Shown: positions 37,109 through 48,541 of the stretch, piece after piece
Layout of the letters: the number at the start of each line of letters is the position of its first letter
How positions within the stretch are numbered: position 1 is the stretch's first letter
NCBI RefSeq assembly: GCF_000522985.1
Contig: NZ_CP007128.1
Coordinates: 3,828,220-3,892,219, forward strand
Direction: 5' to 3'
Length of the DNA stretch: 64,000 nt
Source of the DNA: Gemmatirosa kalamazoonensis
Lineage (GTDB): Bacteria > Gemmatimonadota > Gemmatimonadetes > Gemmatimonadales > Gemmatimonadaceae
Notes under the pieces: model-generated
Database searches by the model: none
Seen by the model: the letters and a program-made list of their open reading frames with translations, nothing else
What the model was told of the DNA's origin: nothing
Made by a program: the position numbers and the translations under genes

Positions 37109-39213
37109 TAAGCAGCGTCGACCGAAGCGGCGTTGCGGATCGCGTCGAGGAAGCGCTCGCCGTACTTCTCGAGCTTCGCCGGGCCGACGCCGCGGATGGC
37201 GCTCATCGCGGCGAGCGTGCGCGGACGGCGCACCGCGAGCTCCGCCAGCGTGCGGTCGGGGAACACCACGTACGCGGGCACTTGCTCGGCACGCGCGATC
37301 TCGCTGCGCAGCGCGCGCAGCCCGGCGAACAGCCCGGCATCCTCCGGCCCGACAGCCAGCTCCGCCGGGTCCTCGCGCTGGGCGGCGGCCTTCTGCAGCC
37401 GCTCCGTGCGGTCGGCGCGCGTGCCACCCGACGGCTTGCGCGCGCGCGTCGACGCGGCGACGGGCTCGTTCAGCTCGTGCTTGATGCCGAGGCAGTTGTC
37501 GCAGCCGCCGCAGTTCATGGCCGTCTTGCCGGCGGCCGCGTCGCCGAAGTAGCGCAGCACGAACTGACGGCGGCACCCGGTGTGGTAGGCATACCGCTGC
37601 ATCGCGTCGAGCTTCGACATCTCGGCGCGGCGGCGTCGGTCGAGCTGCGTCCAGTCGATCGGGAAACGCGCGAGCGGGCGACGCGGATCGGTGAGGCGCG
37701 TGCCGCCGCCGGCGCGCTCGAACTCGACGAACTGGCGCGACTGCAGATCCTCGAGCAGCGGCATGGCGCCCATGCCGCCGCCGAAGCCCGGCGGCAGCCC
37801 GTCGAGATCGATCACGGCGCCGGTCTCGAGCTGCTTGCCGGCGACGCGCCAGAGCGCGCGCAGCAGCTCGCGCCCCTGGTTGTAGTCGCCCGACAGCTCG
37901 CGCTTGATGCGCTCGGGCGTCGCGAGGAGCCTGACGGACACCCGCGACATGGACTCGTTCTCGCTCCGCAGCGCCTCGCCCTGCGACAGCACGCGGAGCG
38001 CGCTCTCCACCTCGCGCGCGCTCACCTTCCCCGGCAGCGCGAGCGCGATGTCCTGCGGCCCCGCGGTGACGAGGCCCGCGCGGTCGGCGTCGCGCTGCAG
38101 CCGGCCGTAGACCTGCTCGACCAGCGTCCGCTCCGGGTACGAGCCCTTGATGAAGAACTCGTGCGTGAAGCGGTCGGGGAACGAGTGCAGCAGGAACACC
38201 TCGGACGGATTGCCGTCGCGTCCGGCGCGTCCGGCCTCCTGATAGTACGCCTCCAGCGAGCCGGGCATCGCGTGGTGCACGACGAGGCGCACGTTCGGCT
38301 TGTCGATGCCCATGCCGAACGCGTTCGTCGCCACGATCGCGCGCACGTCCTCGTTCATGAACGCGTCCTGCACCTCGTGGCGGTGCGCGTCGTCGAGACC
38401 CGCGTGGTACGCGACGCTCGCCACCTTCGCGCGCTGCAACGTGGCCTGCACGCGCTCCACCGACTTGCGCGTGGCGGCGTAGACGATCGCCTGCCCGGGA
38501 TTGCGGTCGAGCACCTGCACGAGGCCCGCGTCCTTCTCGGCGTCGTTCTTCACCGCGAGCACGTGATAGTGCAGGTTGCGCCGGTCGAAGCCCGTGACGA
38601 TGCGCTCGGGATCGCGCAGGTGCAGCTGCAGCGCGATGTCGTCGCGCACCTCGGGCGTCGCCGTCGCGGTGAGCGCGATCGTGACGGGATCGCCGAGCCG
38701 CTCGCGCACGGAGCGCATGCGCAGATAGCTCGGCCGGAAGTCGTGCCCCCACTCGCTGATGCAGTGCGCTTCGTCGACGGCGAGCAGCGAGACGCCCATC
38801 TCGCGCAGGCGGTCCGCGGTGTTGCCGAAGTCGAACCGCTCGGGGGCGACGTAGAGCAGCTTGAGGTCACCACGCGCGGCACGTTGGAATCGCTCGTTCG
38901 CCTGCGACGACGTGAGCGTGCTGTTCACGAACGCCGCCGGCAGGCCGCGCGCGGTGAGCGCGTCGACCTGGTCCTTCATGAGCGAGATCAGCGGCGAGAC
39001 GACGACGGTGAGGCCCGGCAGCAGCAGCGCCGGCACCTGATAGCAGAGCGACTTGCCGCCGCCCGTTGGCATGATGACGAGCGTGTCGCGGCCGGCGAAC
39101 ACGGCCTCGATCGCGCGCTCCTGTCCGAGTCGGAAGCTCTCGTAGCCGAAGCTGCGGCGCAGGACGCGGCGCGCGTCGGCGAGGGTGGGCGTGGTCACGG
39201 CGAGCGTCTCCAT
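37108..39213 (-). CDS. recQ: ATP-dependent DNA helicase RecQ
   Basis: 3'-5' helicase of recombination and replication-fork repair. The 701-residue product has motif I PTGGGKS (residues 49-55), the DEAH box (147-150) followed by CISEWGHDFRPSYL, TATATPEV, and the domain-2 motifs YYQEAGRAGRDG. The RecQ-CT zinc site has cysteines in GCRRQF and NCGGCDNC (about 510-535). A winged helix and a C-terminal HRDC domain (about 620-695, FPDRTLAELAVRRPRTLAAM) complete the E. coli-type layout. ATG at 39211-39213 is preferred; a few in-frame codons lie upstream. Confidence 0.97.
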   Translation of the reverse strand: METLAVTTPTLADARRVLRRSFGYESFRLGQERAIEAVFAGRDTLVIMPTGGGKSLCYQVPALLLPGLTVVVSPLISLMKDQVDALTARGLPAAFVNSTLTSSQANERFQRAARGDLKLLYVAPERFDFGNTADRLREMGVSLLAVDEAHCISEWGHDFRPSYLRMRSVRERLGDPVTIALTATATPEVRDDIALQLHLRDPERIVTGFDRRNLHYHVLAVKNDAEKDAGLVQVLDRNPGQAIVYAATRKSVERVQATLQRAKVASVAYHAGLDDAHRHEVQDAFMNEDVRAIVATNAFGMGIDKPNVRLVVHHAMPGSLEAYYQEAGRAGRDGNPSEVFLLHSFPDRFTHEFFIKGSYPERTLVEQVYGRLQRDADRAGLVTAGPQDIALALPGKVSAREVESALRVLSQGEALRSENESMSRVSVRLLATPERIKRELSGDYNQGRELLRALWRVAGKQLETGAVIDLDGLPPGFGGGMGAMPLLEDLQSRQFVEFERAGGGTRLTDPRRPLARFPIDWTQLDRRRRAEMSKLDAMQRYAYHTGCRRQFVLRYFGDAAAGKTAMNCGGCDNCLGIKHELNEPVAASTRARKPSGGTRADRTERLQKAAAQREDPAELAVGPEDAGLFAGLRALRSEIARAEQVPAYVVFPDRTLAELAVRRPRTLAAMSAIRGVGPAKLEKYGERFLDAIRNAASVDAA

Positions 39214-39294
39214 GACGCACACGATACGCCGACGGCCGCCGGCGCGCGCATCATTCCGACGCGGACGTGCACCGCGCGCCGCACGCGAGCCACC

Positions 39295-41802
39295 TCAGAC
39301 CGCGCGCGCGAAGTGTCCGCGCGTGAACTCGCCGCCGAGGGCTGCCCGCACCGCCGCCGTGTCCGGCCGCGTGCCGGCGTCGAGCGCGTCGAGCGCCGCG
39401 CGGAAACCGGCGACGATGTCGCGCACGGGATCGCCGGCGACGTTGAACACGAGCTGGTAGCCGCGCAGCCCGGCGCGCCACAGGCGCGGCAGATACTCCG
39501 AGCCGTCGACCGGCCGCGAGTGGAGCAGCCGGTTGCGGCACGCGTAGTCGGTGGCGACGGGGAACGTGTAGCCCGCCGGATCGGTGAGCTCGACGTTCGT
39601 GTGGTGCTTCACGCAGAGGTCGCGGCACGTCGTCGCGACGCGGTCGTGCGCGGCCGACAGCACGCAGTGTTCGATGGTCATCCCCTCGGGGCGCCCGTAG
39701 ACGAACACGTCGAACCGCTCGCCGTCCCACGGCGCCGCGAGCTGTGCCATCTCGTCGCCGGTGAGCTCGACCGAGAGCGTGACGCGGCGCGCGCCCAGCC
39801 GGAACAGCTCCGCGGCGGTGTGCTGGTTGAAGCAGTTCACCGCGTAGTCGGCGACGACGTCGCGCCCACCGCCCCCGAGCTCGGCGACGAGGCCGAGGTG
39901 GCCGGAGAGCACGGGCAGGTCGAGCGCGAGCCACTTGTCGAGCAGCCTGCGCTCCTCGGGGCGGACGATCGTCGGCGTGCGGAGGCGGAGGGCGATCCCC
40001 CGCGCGCGCAGCTCGTCGGCGAGCGCGCGGACGCGCGTCACCGGCGGCATGGGGTGGCGGAGGAACGGATCGAGCACGATCTCGGTCGCGCCGCCGGCCG
40101 CAGCCTCACGAGCCTGGTCTACGGTGTAGGCGACGGCGCGGAGGTCGAACGAGCGCGGAACGGCGACGCTCTCGACGGCGATCGGCTCCGCGGCGACGCG
40201 GACGCGGCCGACCGCGGCAGCGATCGCCTCGCTCCGCTCGGCGCGGCGGGCCTGGTCGGCCCAGTCGCGCTGCACGAGGAGCTGGTCGACGGCGTCCTGG
40301 CGGAGGCGATTCAGCTCGCGCACGGGGATGAACAGGCCCGCCCCGAGTCCGCGGTCGTCGATCGCGCCGAGCGCGAACGGCGACTCGCCGAGGCGGCCGA
40401 GCTGCTCGCGCAGCTGCGTCTGGTCGAGCGCTCGCTTGGACGCCGGCGCCAGCGGGACCTCGCTGCGCGCCGTGACGACGTCGTCGCCCGCCGTGAACAC
40501 CGCCTTCAGCGCGCCGCCGGCGTGGCCGAACACGCGCACGTCGAGGCGCGTCTTGCGGCCCTTGAGCGCGACGGGAAGCGCGGCGTAGCTCTTCCGGGCG
40601 CGCTCGAGCAGCGCCGCCTCCGACGTGCGCATGACGCGCCAGCCGGCGGGCACACGCACGCGCGACGCGACCGCCTGCCGCGTGACGCCACCGCGAGTGC
40701 CTAACGAACGCACCTCGCTGACGGCGAATCCGGTGCTCGTGCCGGCAGTGCCTAACGGCGGCTCGAACCCGAGGCCGTCGCCGACGGACACCGGCGACGA
40801 CAGCTCGAGCAGGAGGTCGTTCCCCTCCCGGCCGACGACGACGCCGAGCTCCACGCCGTGGTTATCCGGATGGTCGCGCGTGATGTACTCGCGCCCCGCG
40901 CGGCCACCGTACATGCCGCCGGTGAACCCGCGGCTGTAGATCTGCACGAGCGGCTGCACTTCCTCCGGACCGGGCGACGTCCACGCGCCGCGCCCGAGCG
41001 CGTCGAGCCAGTCGCGATAGCTCTTCGTGACCGTGGCGACGTACTCCGGCTTCTTCTTGCGCCCCTCGATCTTCAGGCAGCCGACGCCGATCTCGGCCAG
41101 CTCGCCGAGGTGGTCGTGCGCGGCGAGGTCCTTCGTCGAGATGAGATAGCCGCGGTCGAGCTCCGCGCCGGTGGTGGCGTCGGTGAGGACGTAGTCCTTG
41201 CGGCAGCTCTGCGCGCAGGAGCCGCGGTTCGCGGAGCGCTCGGAGATCATCCCGGACATGTAGCACTGCCCGGAGTACGAGATGCAGAGCGCGCCGTGCA
41301 CGAACGTCTCGAGCCCGAGGTCGGGCACCGCGTCGCGGATGGCGCGCACGTCGGCGAGCGTGTTCTCCCGCGCGAGGACGACGCGCTCGACGCCGAGCTG
41401 CTGCATGACGCGGGCGCCGCTCACGTCGTGCACGGTCATCTGGGTCGACCCATGGATCTCGAGCTGCGGGTAGACCTGCCGGATGAGCCGGACGATGCCG
41501 AGGTCCTGGACGATGGCCGCGTCGATGCCGCGGTCGATGCACTCGCCGAGGTACTCGAGCGCGTCGGCGAGCTCCTGCGGCTTGATGAGCACGTTGAAGG
41601 TCAGGTAGACCTTCGTCCCCCGGGCGTGCGCGGTGGCGCAGGCCTGCTCGAGCTCGTCGAGGCTCAGCTGCGCGCCGTCGTCGCGGGCGTTGAAGCGGCT
41701 GGCGCCGAGGTAGACGGCGTCGGCGCCGTTCGCGACGGCGGCCCGGACGGCGTCGAGCGAGCCGGCCGGGGCGAGGAGCTCGGGGATTGGATGCTGAGCC
41801 AT
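39295..41802 (-). CDS. U32 family protein (RlhA-like), double barrel
   Basis: U32 proteins include the tRNA/rRNA hydroxylation factors TrhP and RlhA; RlhA (YdcP) makes 5-hydroxycytidine in 23S rRNA. This 835-residue protein has the N-terminal barrel with the U32 signature ETFVHGALCISYSGQCYMS (165-183) and candidate Fe-S cysteines at 173, 180, 196 and 200. A DUF3656-like middle follows, then a second U32-like barrel from about residue 540 (CFNQHTAAELF; VYGRPEGMTIEHC; DLCVKHHTN). That is longer than E. coli RlhA (about 650) but matches the long double-barrel members of the family. ATG at 41800-41802. Confidence 0.85.
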   Translation of the reverse strand: MAQHPIPELLAPAGSLDAVRAAVANGADAVYLGASRFNARDDGAQLSLDELEQACATAHARGTKVYLTFNVLIKPQELADALEYLGECIDRGIDAAIVQDLGIVRLIRQVYPQLEIHGSTQMTVHDVSGARVMQQLGVERVVLARENTLADVRAIRDAVPDLGLETFVHGALCISYSGQCYMSGMISERSANRGSCAQSCRKDYVLTDATTGAELDRGYLISTKDLAAHDHLGELAEIGVGCLKIEGRKKKPEYVATVTKSYRDWLDALGRGAWTSPGPEEVQPLVQIYSRGFTGGMYGGRAGREYITRDHPDNHGVELGVVVGREGNDLLLELSSPVSVGDGLGFEPPLGTAGTSTGFAVSEVRSLGTRGGVTRQAVASRVRVPAGWRVMRTSEAALLERARKSYAALPVALKGRKTRLDVRVFGHAGGALKAVFTAGDDVVTARSEVPLAPASKRALDQTQLREQLGRLGESPFALGAIDDRGLGAGLFIPVRELNRLRQDAVDQLLVQRDWADQARRAERSEAIAAAVGRVRVAAEPIAVESVAVPRSFDLRAVAYTVDQAREAAAGGATEIVLDPFLRHPMPPVTRVRALADELRARGIALRLRTPTIVRPEERRLLDKWLALDLPVLSGHLGLVAELGGGGRDVVADYAVNCFNQHTAAELFRLGARRVTLSVELTGDEMAQLAAPWDGERFDVFVYGRPEGMTIEHCVLSAAHDRVATTCRDLCVKHHTNVELTDPAGYTFPVATDYACRNRLLHSRPVDGSEYLPRLWRAGLRGYQLVFNVAGDPVRDIVAGFRAALDALDAGTRPDTAAVRAALGGEFTRGHFARAV

Positions 41803-41950
41803 AAGCTCAGAAATATAAACGACTTAAGTGGACTTCGGTACCTGCTCGGGTGGGCGATCAGGTCGAAGGCGAGCACTTCTGAGGATCCGACGGCGATCGG
41901 AAAGATCGCGGGATCTCTTCATCGCTCCTGGATCCTCATGAGTACTCGCC
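41803..41950 (-). promoter_or_regulatory. AT-rich upstream region of the U32 gene
   Basis: Just upstream of the U32 start the minus strand carries TATATT (41812-41817), 9 nt before the ATG, inside the most AT-rich stretch of the window. It looks like a -10 box for a leaderless or near-leaderless transcript; no good -35 was found. A 9-bp inverted repeat (TGAGGATCC, near 41879 and 41933) brackets the rest of the spacer. Confidence 0.35.
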
Positions 41951-42130
41951 TCAGTCCTCGTCGTTTCCGCGCCGCGGGCGATTCGGGTAGATGAACCGCA
42001 GCAGCACCGCCGCCGCGAGCAATCCGATCGCGACCCAGCGGAGCCAGTCCTGACCGGTCCACATCGAGCCGGCGAACAGGATGCCGGCGATGAGCGCGAG
42101 CGCGAGCTTGGCGCGTGTCGGTCCGTCCAT
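41951..42130 (-). CDS. Small membrane protein
   Basis: A 59-residue protein with two predicted membrane helices (KLALALIAGILFAGSMW and WVAIGLLAAAVLLRFIY) and a charged C-terminus (PNRPRRGNDED). No family is recognised. It follows the AtuA-like small gene by 5 nt and is probably the last gene of the acyl-CoA/B12 run. The coding call rests on the clean hydrophobic pattern, the codon bias and tight spacing. Confidence 0.65.
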   Translation of the reverse strand: MDGPTRAKLALALIAGILFAGSMWTGQDWLRWVAIGLLAAAVLLRFIYPNRPRRGNDED

Positions 42131-42135
42131 CGTCG

Positions 42136-42507
42136 TCAGGCCGCCCCGGCGGCCGGAAGTCCGAGCCGCTCCGCTTCGTCGGCCGGCACGTGGAGCACCA
42201 TGCGCAGCAGCGCGGTCGAGTAGACCTTCCCCTGCGCGTCTGTCTTGAGCGAAAGCGTGCCGCCGCCGTCGAGCGCGCCGTGCAGCAGGAAGTTCAGCGC
42301 GTTCAGGTTCGGCAGCTCGAAGCGCTCCACCGGGCCGTCGATCATGCCGCGGAAGTGCCCGGCGACGCGCTCCACCGTCAGCTCGCGGGCGAGCAGGTCG
42401 TACCACTCGGGCCTGAGCGCGATGACGCCGACGTTCGCGGTGTCGCCCTTGTCGCCGGAGCGGGCGTGGGCGACGTCGACGAGGCGCACGTTCACGCGGT
42501 CGCTCAC
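42136..42507 (-). CDS. AtuA C-terminal-domain-like protein
   Basis: A 123-residue protein resembling the small C-terminal domain of AtuA/DUF1446-type proteins, here encoded separately. Visible conserved stretches are [38 protein letters not shown] and [20 protein letters not shown]. The GTG at 42505-42507 overlaps the stop of the larger AtuA gene (GTGA), so the two are almost certainly co-translated and form one functional unit. Biochemical role is unknown. Confidence 0.82.
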   Translation of the reverse strand: MSDRVNVRLVDVAHARSGDKGDTANVGVIALRPEWYDLLARELTVERVAGHFRGMIDGPVERFELPNLNALNFLLHGALDGGGTLSLKTDAQGKVYSTALLRMVLHVPADEAERLGLPAAGAA

Positions 42508-43874
42508 GAGAGCACCTCCACCTTCGTCTGCACGACGCGCTTGTCGACGAGCGCCGGCCAGTACGCGACGATCTCCTCGACCTTCGGCCGGCCGCCCGCG
42601 AAGCCGGTCACGCTCGGCGGGCCGTTCAGCACGAGCGGCGCGATCTCGCGCGTGAACCGTTCCACGGCCGCGCGGTCGGGTCCGCGCACGCCGACGCGGA
42701 GCTGCACTTCGGGGAGATCGGGCGGCGCGTCGCCGGCGAGCGGTCCGTGCGTCGCCGACGCGCCGACGAACTCCGTCAGGATGTGATCGAACTTCAGGCC
42801 CAGCCGATCGAGCCGCTCGCGCAGCACGCGGTCGGCGAGTCGCGCCTTCTCGAGCGCGTCGGGCCATGCGTAGACGAGCGTGCCGACGGCCTTGAAGCCC
42901 GCGCGGTAGGCGATCGACACCTTCAGCTTGTCCGTGGCCGGCCGCCCCTCGATGCCGAAGACGCGCACGCGGTTCTCGCCGTCCGGCGCGAGGCAGATGC
43001 TGGAGAAGTCGGCGACGACGTCGGGCGTGATGTACGACTTCGGGTCGCCCATCTCGTACACGAGCTGCTCGGTGACGCTGTGCACGTCGATGCGGCCGCC
43101 GGTGTTCGGGTGCTTCGTGACGACGAAGGTGCCGTCGGCGCGCGCCTCCACGATCGGGTAGCCGACGTCGCCGAGATCGGGGATGCTGCGCCAGTCGTAG
43201 AGGCAGTTGCCGCCCGAGCACTGCGCGCCGCACTCGATGATGTGGCCGGCGATGATACCCGCCGCGAGCCGATTCCAGTCGTCGCCCGCCCAGCCGAACT
43301 CGTAGCGCAGCGGCGCCATGGTGAGCGCGGTGTCCGTGGAGCGCCCCGTCACCACGATCTGCGCGCCCCTGCCTAACGCTTCGACGATGGGCACGGAGCC
43401 GATGTACGCGTTCGCGGACAGGACGCGGTCGCGGACGGTGTCGAGCGCCTCGCCGGTGTCCATGTTCGAGAGCGCGTGCCCCTGCGCGATCAGCTCGTCG
43501 AGGCGCGGCAGGAGGTCGTCGCCGGTCACGACGCCGACCTTCACGCGACCGCGGACGCCGTGCTTGTCCGCGACGCCGAGCACCGCTTCGGCGCAGGCGG
43601 GCGGGTTGACGCCGCCGGCGTTCGCGATCACCCGGACGCCGCGCTCCACGACGGCGGGCAGCACGCCGTCGATCGCACCCACGAAGTCGCGCGCGTAGCC
43701 CATGCGCGGATCCCGCTCCTTCTGCTTTTGCAGGATCGACATCGTGACCTCGGCCAGGTAGTCGAGCATCAGGTAGTCGACCGGGCCGCGCTCGACCTGC
43801 TGGCGCGGCGCCTCGAGCGAGTCGCCCCAGAAGCCCTGGCCGCTCGCGACGCGCACGACGTCTCTGTTAGGCAT
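42504..43874 (-). CDS. AtuA family protein (DUF1446)
   Basis: Large domain of the AtuA family, named for acyclic terpene utilisation in Pseudomonas but found widely beside acyl-CoA carboxylases. The 456-residue product shows [71 protein letters not shown] and [13 protein letters not shown]. No catalytic activity is established for the family. Start ATG at 43872-43874 shares one base with the carboxyltransferase stop (TGATG). Together with the next gene it may act on a branched or terpenoid acyl-CoA, but propionate or leucine catabolism is equally compatible. Confidence 0.88.
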   Translation of the reverse strand: MPNRDVVRVASGQGFWGDSLEAPRQQVERGPVDYLMLDYLAEVTMSILQKQKERDPRMGYARDFVGAIDGVLPAVVERGVRVIANAGGVNPPACAEAVLGVADKHGVRGRVKVGVVTGDDLLPRLDELIAQGHALSNMDTGEALDTVRDRVLSANAYIGSVPIVEALGRGAQIVVTGRSTDTALTMAPLRYEFGWAGDDWNRLAAGIIAGHIIECGAQCSGGNCLYDWRSIPDLGDVGYPIVEARADGTFVVTKHPNTGGRIDVHSVTEQLVYEMGDPKSYITPDVVADFSSICLAPDGENRVRVFGIEGRPATDKLKVSIAYRAGFKAVGTLVYAWPDALEKARLADRVLRERLDRLGLKFDHILTEFVGASATHGPLAGDAPPDLPEVQLRVGVRGPDRAAVERFTREIAPLVLNGPPSVTGFAGGRPKVEEIVAYWPALVDKRVVQTKVEVLS

Positions 43875-45496
43875 CAGATCCCCGCAGGTAGTACGAACGC
43901 GCCCAGATGTGGGCCCGCGTTCTGGAGCGCGGCGCGCAGCGCGGTCGCGAGCACGTGCCGTGTCTCCTCCGGATGCACGATGGCGTCGACGTACCCGCGC
44001 GCCGCGGCGAACTTCGCGTCGAGCTGGTGCTCGTAGTCGGCGCGCATCTCCTCGACGGCCTCCGCGACGTCGTCGGGCAGCGGCTTGCCCGCCTGCTTCG
44101 CCTTCTCGATCGCCGGGCCGTGCACCGCGCTCACCGCGCTCTCGCCCTCCATCACGCCCATGCGGCCGGTGGGCCACGAGAAGATGAAGTCGGGATCGAA
44201 GCCCTGCCCCGCCATCGCGTAGTAGCCAGCGCCCGACGCGTGGTTCACGGTGAGCACCAGCTTCGGCACGCGCGCCGTCGCCATCGCCTCGACGAAACGT
44301 GCACCCGCCCGGATGATCCCCTCGTGCTCGGCGTCTGGGCCGACCATGAAGCCGGAGACGTCCTGCACGAACAGCAGCGGGATGCCCTGCCGGTCGCAGC
44401 GGTCGATGTAGAACGCGACCTTCTCCGCGCTCTCGGCGTAGACGATGCCGCCGAAGCGCGGGCGCTCGCCGGGGCGTCCCTTCACGAGGCCGCGCTGGTT
44501 CGCGATGACCCCGACCGGGATGCCCTCGACGCGCGCGTCGGCGCAGATCATCTCCTTCGCGAGGTTCCCCTGGAACTCATCGAGCGAGCCGCCGTCGACG
44601 AGCGCGCGCAGCACGGTGTGCATGTCGTACGACATGCGGTGGTCGACGGGGAGCAGGTCGTACAGCGCGTCGGCGGCGTACTTGCCGTCGCCCGGATGGT
44701 CGGCCACGCGCGACTCGTGCACGACGCGCCGCGGCGCGGGGAGCCGCTCCACGAGGTCGCGGAGCTTCGCGAGGCACGCGTCGTCGTCGTCCACCGCGTA
44801 GTGCGCGACGCCGCTGATCTCGGTGTGCGTGACGGCGCCGCCCAACGTCTCGTTGTCGATCGTCTGCCCGGTGGCGCCCTTCACGAGGTTCGCGCCGCCG
44901 AGGCCCATGAACGACGTGCCCTTCACCATGAGGATCACGTCGGAGAGCGCGGGCAGGTACGCGCCGCCGGCGATGCACGGTCCCATCACGGCGGCGAGCT
45001 GCGGCACCTTGAGGTAGCGCCGCATGATGGAGTTGTAGTAGAAGATGCGCGCCGCGCCGTACTGCCCCGGGAAGACGCCGCCCTGGTACGGCAGGTTCAC
45101 GCCCGCGGAGTCGACGAGGTAGATGATCGGGATGCGACAGCGCATCGCGATCTCCTGCGCGCGCAGGATCTTCCGGATCGTCTCCGGCCACCACGACCCG
45201 GCCTTCACCGTCGCGTCGTTCGCGACGACGACGACCTCGCGGCCGTGCACCTCGGCCAGCCCCGTGACGACGCCGGCGCCGGGCGCCTGGCCGTCGTACT
45301 GGTCGTACGCGACGAGCAGCCCGATCTCGAGAAACGGCGTGCCAGGGTCGCACAGCCGCTCGACGCGCTCGCGCGCGGTGAGCTTTCCCTGCTTGTGCTG
45401 TCGCTCGATCTTGTCGGGTCCACCGCCCTCGCGCAGCCGGGCCTCGAGCGCGCGGACCTCGTCCCCCAGCTCGCGGAGCCGCGTCGCCGTGCTCAC
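43874..45496 (-). CDS. Acyl-CoA carboxylase carboxyltransferase (beta) subunit
   Basis: Biotin-dependent carboxyltransferase of the propionyl-/methylcrotonyl-/geranyl-CoA carboxylase type. The 540-residue product has the N-terminal crotonase-like domain ([59 protein letters not shown]) and the C-terminal half ([40 protein letters not shown]). YQGGVFPG is reminiscent of methylcrotonyl- and geranyl-CoA carboxylases. No biotin carboxylase subunit is in the window, so it must be encoded elsewhere. Start GTG at 45494-45496 overlaps the B12-binding gene stop. Confidence 0.92.
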   Translation of the reverse strand: MSTATRLRELGDEVRALEARLREGGGPDKIERQHKQGKLTARERVERLCDPGTPFLEIGLLVAYDQYDGQAPGAGVVTGLAEVHGREVVVVANDATVKAGSWWPETIRKILRAQEIAMRCRIPIIYLVDSAGVNLPYQGGVFPGQYGAARIFYYNSIMRRYLKVPQLAAVMGPCIAGGAYLPALSDVILMVKGTSFMGLGGANLVKGATGQTIDNETLGGAVTHTEISGVAHYAVDDDDACLAKLRDLVERLPAPRRVVHESRVADHPGDGKYAADALYDLLPVDHRMSYDMHTVLRALVDGGSLDEFQGNLAKEMICADARVEGIPVGVIANQRGLVKGRPGERPRFGGIVYAESAEKVAFYIDRCDRQGIPLLFVQDVSGFMVGPDAEHEGIIRAGARFVEAMATARVPKLVLTVNHASGAGYYAMAGQGFDPDFIFSWPTGRMGVMEGESAVSAVHGPAIEKAKQAGKPLPDDVAEAVEEMRADYEHQLDAKFAAARGYVDAIVHPEETRHVLATALRAALQNAGPHLGAFVLPAGI

Positions 45497-45909
45497 GCGC
45501 GCTGGTGCTCCTGCTGCTCGGCGAACCAGCGCTTGATGTAGTCCACCAGGTCGCTGGTCGGGGTGCCCGGGCCGAACAGCTTCCCGACGCCCATGGCGTG
45601 CAGCGCGTCCATGTCCTCCTTCGGGATGATGCCGCCGCCGGTGATGAGGACGTCGTCGCGCCCCTGCTCGCGCAGCAGCTCCTGCACGCGCGGGAACAGC
45701 GTCATGTGCGCGCCGCTGAGGATGGAGAGGCCGACGACGTCGACATCCTCCTGCACGGCGGCGGTGGCGATCATCTCCGGCGTCTGATGGAGCCCGGTGT
45801 AGATGACCTCCATGCCGGCGTCGCGCAGCGCCGCCGCGACGACCTTCGCGCCGCGGTCGTGGCCGTCGAGGCCGGGCTTCGCGACGAGTACTCGAATGGG
45901 GCGATCCAT
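45493..45909 (-). CDS. Methylmalonyl-CoA mutase, B12-binding small subunit
   Basis: Cobalamin-binding component of a split acyl-CoA mutase. The 138-residue product is a single B12-binding fold: the base-off/His-on motif DGHDRG with Asp15, His17 and Gly20, LSILSGAH, and LITGGGIIP near residue 90. It lacks the mutase barrel, which is encoded by the 46757-48442 gene, as in archaeal-type split mutases. Located 10 nt after the methyltransferase gene and overlapping the carboxyltransferase gene. Confidence 0.93.
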   Translation of the reverse strand: MDRPIRVLVAKPGLDGHDRGAKVVAAALRDAGMEVIYTGLHQTPEMIATAAVQEDVDVVGLSILSGAHMTLFPRVQELLREQGRDDVLITGGGIIPKEDMDALHAMGVGKLFGPGTPTSDLVDYIKRWFAEQQEHQRA

Positions 45910-45919
45910 GACGATGAAG

Positions 45920-46672
45920 TTAGTCGGTCTTCCGGGCGACGAGCAGCATCTCGCTCGACGCCCGTCGCAGCGGCCGGTCGCGCCATCCGTCGAACGCCTG
46001 CTCGACGATGAGCCCCTGCGCCGCGCACAGCTCCGCCAGACGCGTGGCCGTGTAGAGACGGATGCGGTGCTCGCGCTCCCCGCGCGCCTTCTTCCCCTCC
46101 CACGTCGTGCGGATGGTCATCACGCCGGAGAGCGGGTCGAAGGACCGCTCGTGGCCGATCAACGTGCCGTCGTCGCTCCGCCACCAGTCGCGGTCGAGGA
46201 ACTTCGCCATCACGCCGTCGCGACTCCCGCCGTGCCACACGAGCACTCCGTCCGGCTTCAGCACGCGCGCGAACTCGGCGATCACGCGCGCGTCGTCGTT
46301 CGGGTCGAGAAAGAAGCCGAACGACGTGAACAGGTTGAGCACCGCGTCGAAGCGTCCGGCCCACCGCGCGGGCAGCTTGCGCATGTCGCCGCGCGTGTAG
46401 CGCAGCGTCTTGCCCGTGCCGCGCCGGCGCGCGATCGCGAGCAGGTCCTCGGAGTAATCGAGGCCGTCGACGTCGAAGCCGGTCTCGGCGAGCAGGTGCG
46501 CGTGACGCCCCTGGCCGCACGGGCAATCGAGGACGCGCGAGCCGGACGGCAGGCCTAACAGCTCCAGCAGCCGCGCGACCTCCTGCCGGTCACGCTCGAG
46601 CGTGAACAGCGGCTGGTACTCGCGCAGGTACTGCGCGTCGAAGTACGACGCCCACCACTCCGAACTCGACAT
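45920..46672 (-). CDS. Class I SAM-dependent methyltransferase
   Basis: A 250-residue soluble methyltransferase. Motif I is [19 protein letters not shown] (about residues 48-66), followed by [14 protein letters not shown] (acidic loop), RGDMRKLP and [12 protein letters not shown]. The C-terminal half is a mixed beta domain without a recognised substrate signature. It lies inside the mutase cluster, between the mutase large and small subunits, but nothing in the sequence links it chemically to them. ATG at 46670-46672; the GGAG upstream comes from the edge of the adjoining hairpin repeat. Confidence 0.88.
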   Translation of the reverse strand: MSSSEWWASYFDAQYLREYQPLFTLERDRQEVARLLELLGLPSGSRVLDCPCGQGRHAHLLAETGFDVDGLDYSEDLLAIARRRGTGKTLRYTRGDMRKLPARWAGRFDAVLNLFTSFGFFLDPNDDARVIAEFARVLKPDGVLVWHGGSRDGVMAKFLDRDWWRSDDGTLIGHERSFDPLSGVMTIRTTWEGKKARGEREHRIRLYTATRLAELCAAQGLIVEQAFDGWRDRPLRRASSEMLLVARKTD

Positions 46673-46675
46673 GGC

Positions 46676-46755
46676 TCCTCTACGCTCCACGCTCCACGCT
46701 CCACGCTCGGCGTGGTCGCGAGAGACGCCGAGCGTGGAGCGTGGAGCGCGGAGCG
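46676..46755. repeat. Long hairpin with heptamer arms, copy 1
   Basis: Arms 46683-46712 and 46726-46755 (30 bp each) match at 29 of 30 positions and consist of tandem CTCCACG heptamers. The structure starts one base after the mcmA large-subunit TGA and ends just before the methyltransferase start. A 35-bp block (46676-46710) is identical to the corresponding block of the copy at 48458-48492. Confidence 0.9.
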
Positions 46756-46756
46756 T

Positions 46757-48442
<1,686 letters not shown>

Positions 48443-48457
48443 CTCACCGCCTTGGTT

Positions 48458-48541
48458 TCCTCTACGCTCCACGCTCCACGCTCCACGCTCGGCTTCCACG
48501 CGCGATCACGTCGAGCGTGGCGCGTGGAGCGTGGAGCGTGC
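48458..48541. repeat. Long hairpin with heptamer arms, copy 2
   Basis: Arms 48465-48492 and about 48511-48539 match at 26 of 28 positions and consist of the same CTCCACG heptamers as copy 1. A 35-bp block is identical between the two copies. This copy overlaps the 3' end of meaB and supplies its last codons and stop. Confidence 0.9.

Noticed and set aside
36484-40704. A very long plus-strand open frame (about 1400 codons) opposite acd, recQ and the U32 gene
   Set aside because: It is antisense to three well-recognised genes, its translation is Arg/His/Val-rich without any domain, and open antisense frames are expected at this GC content.
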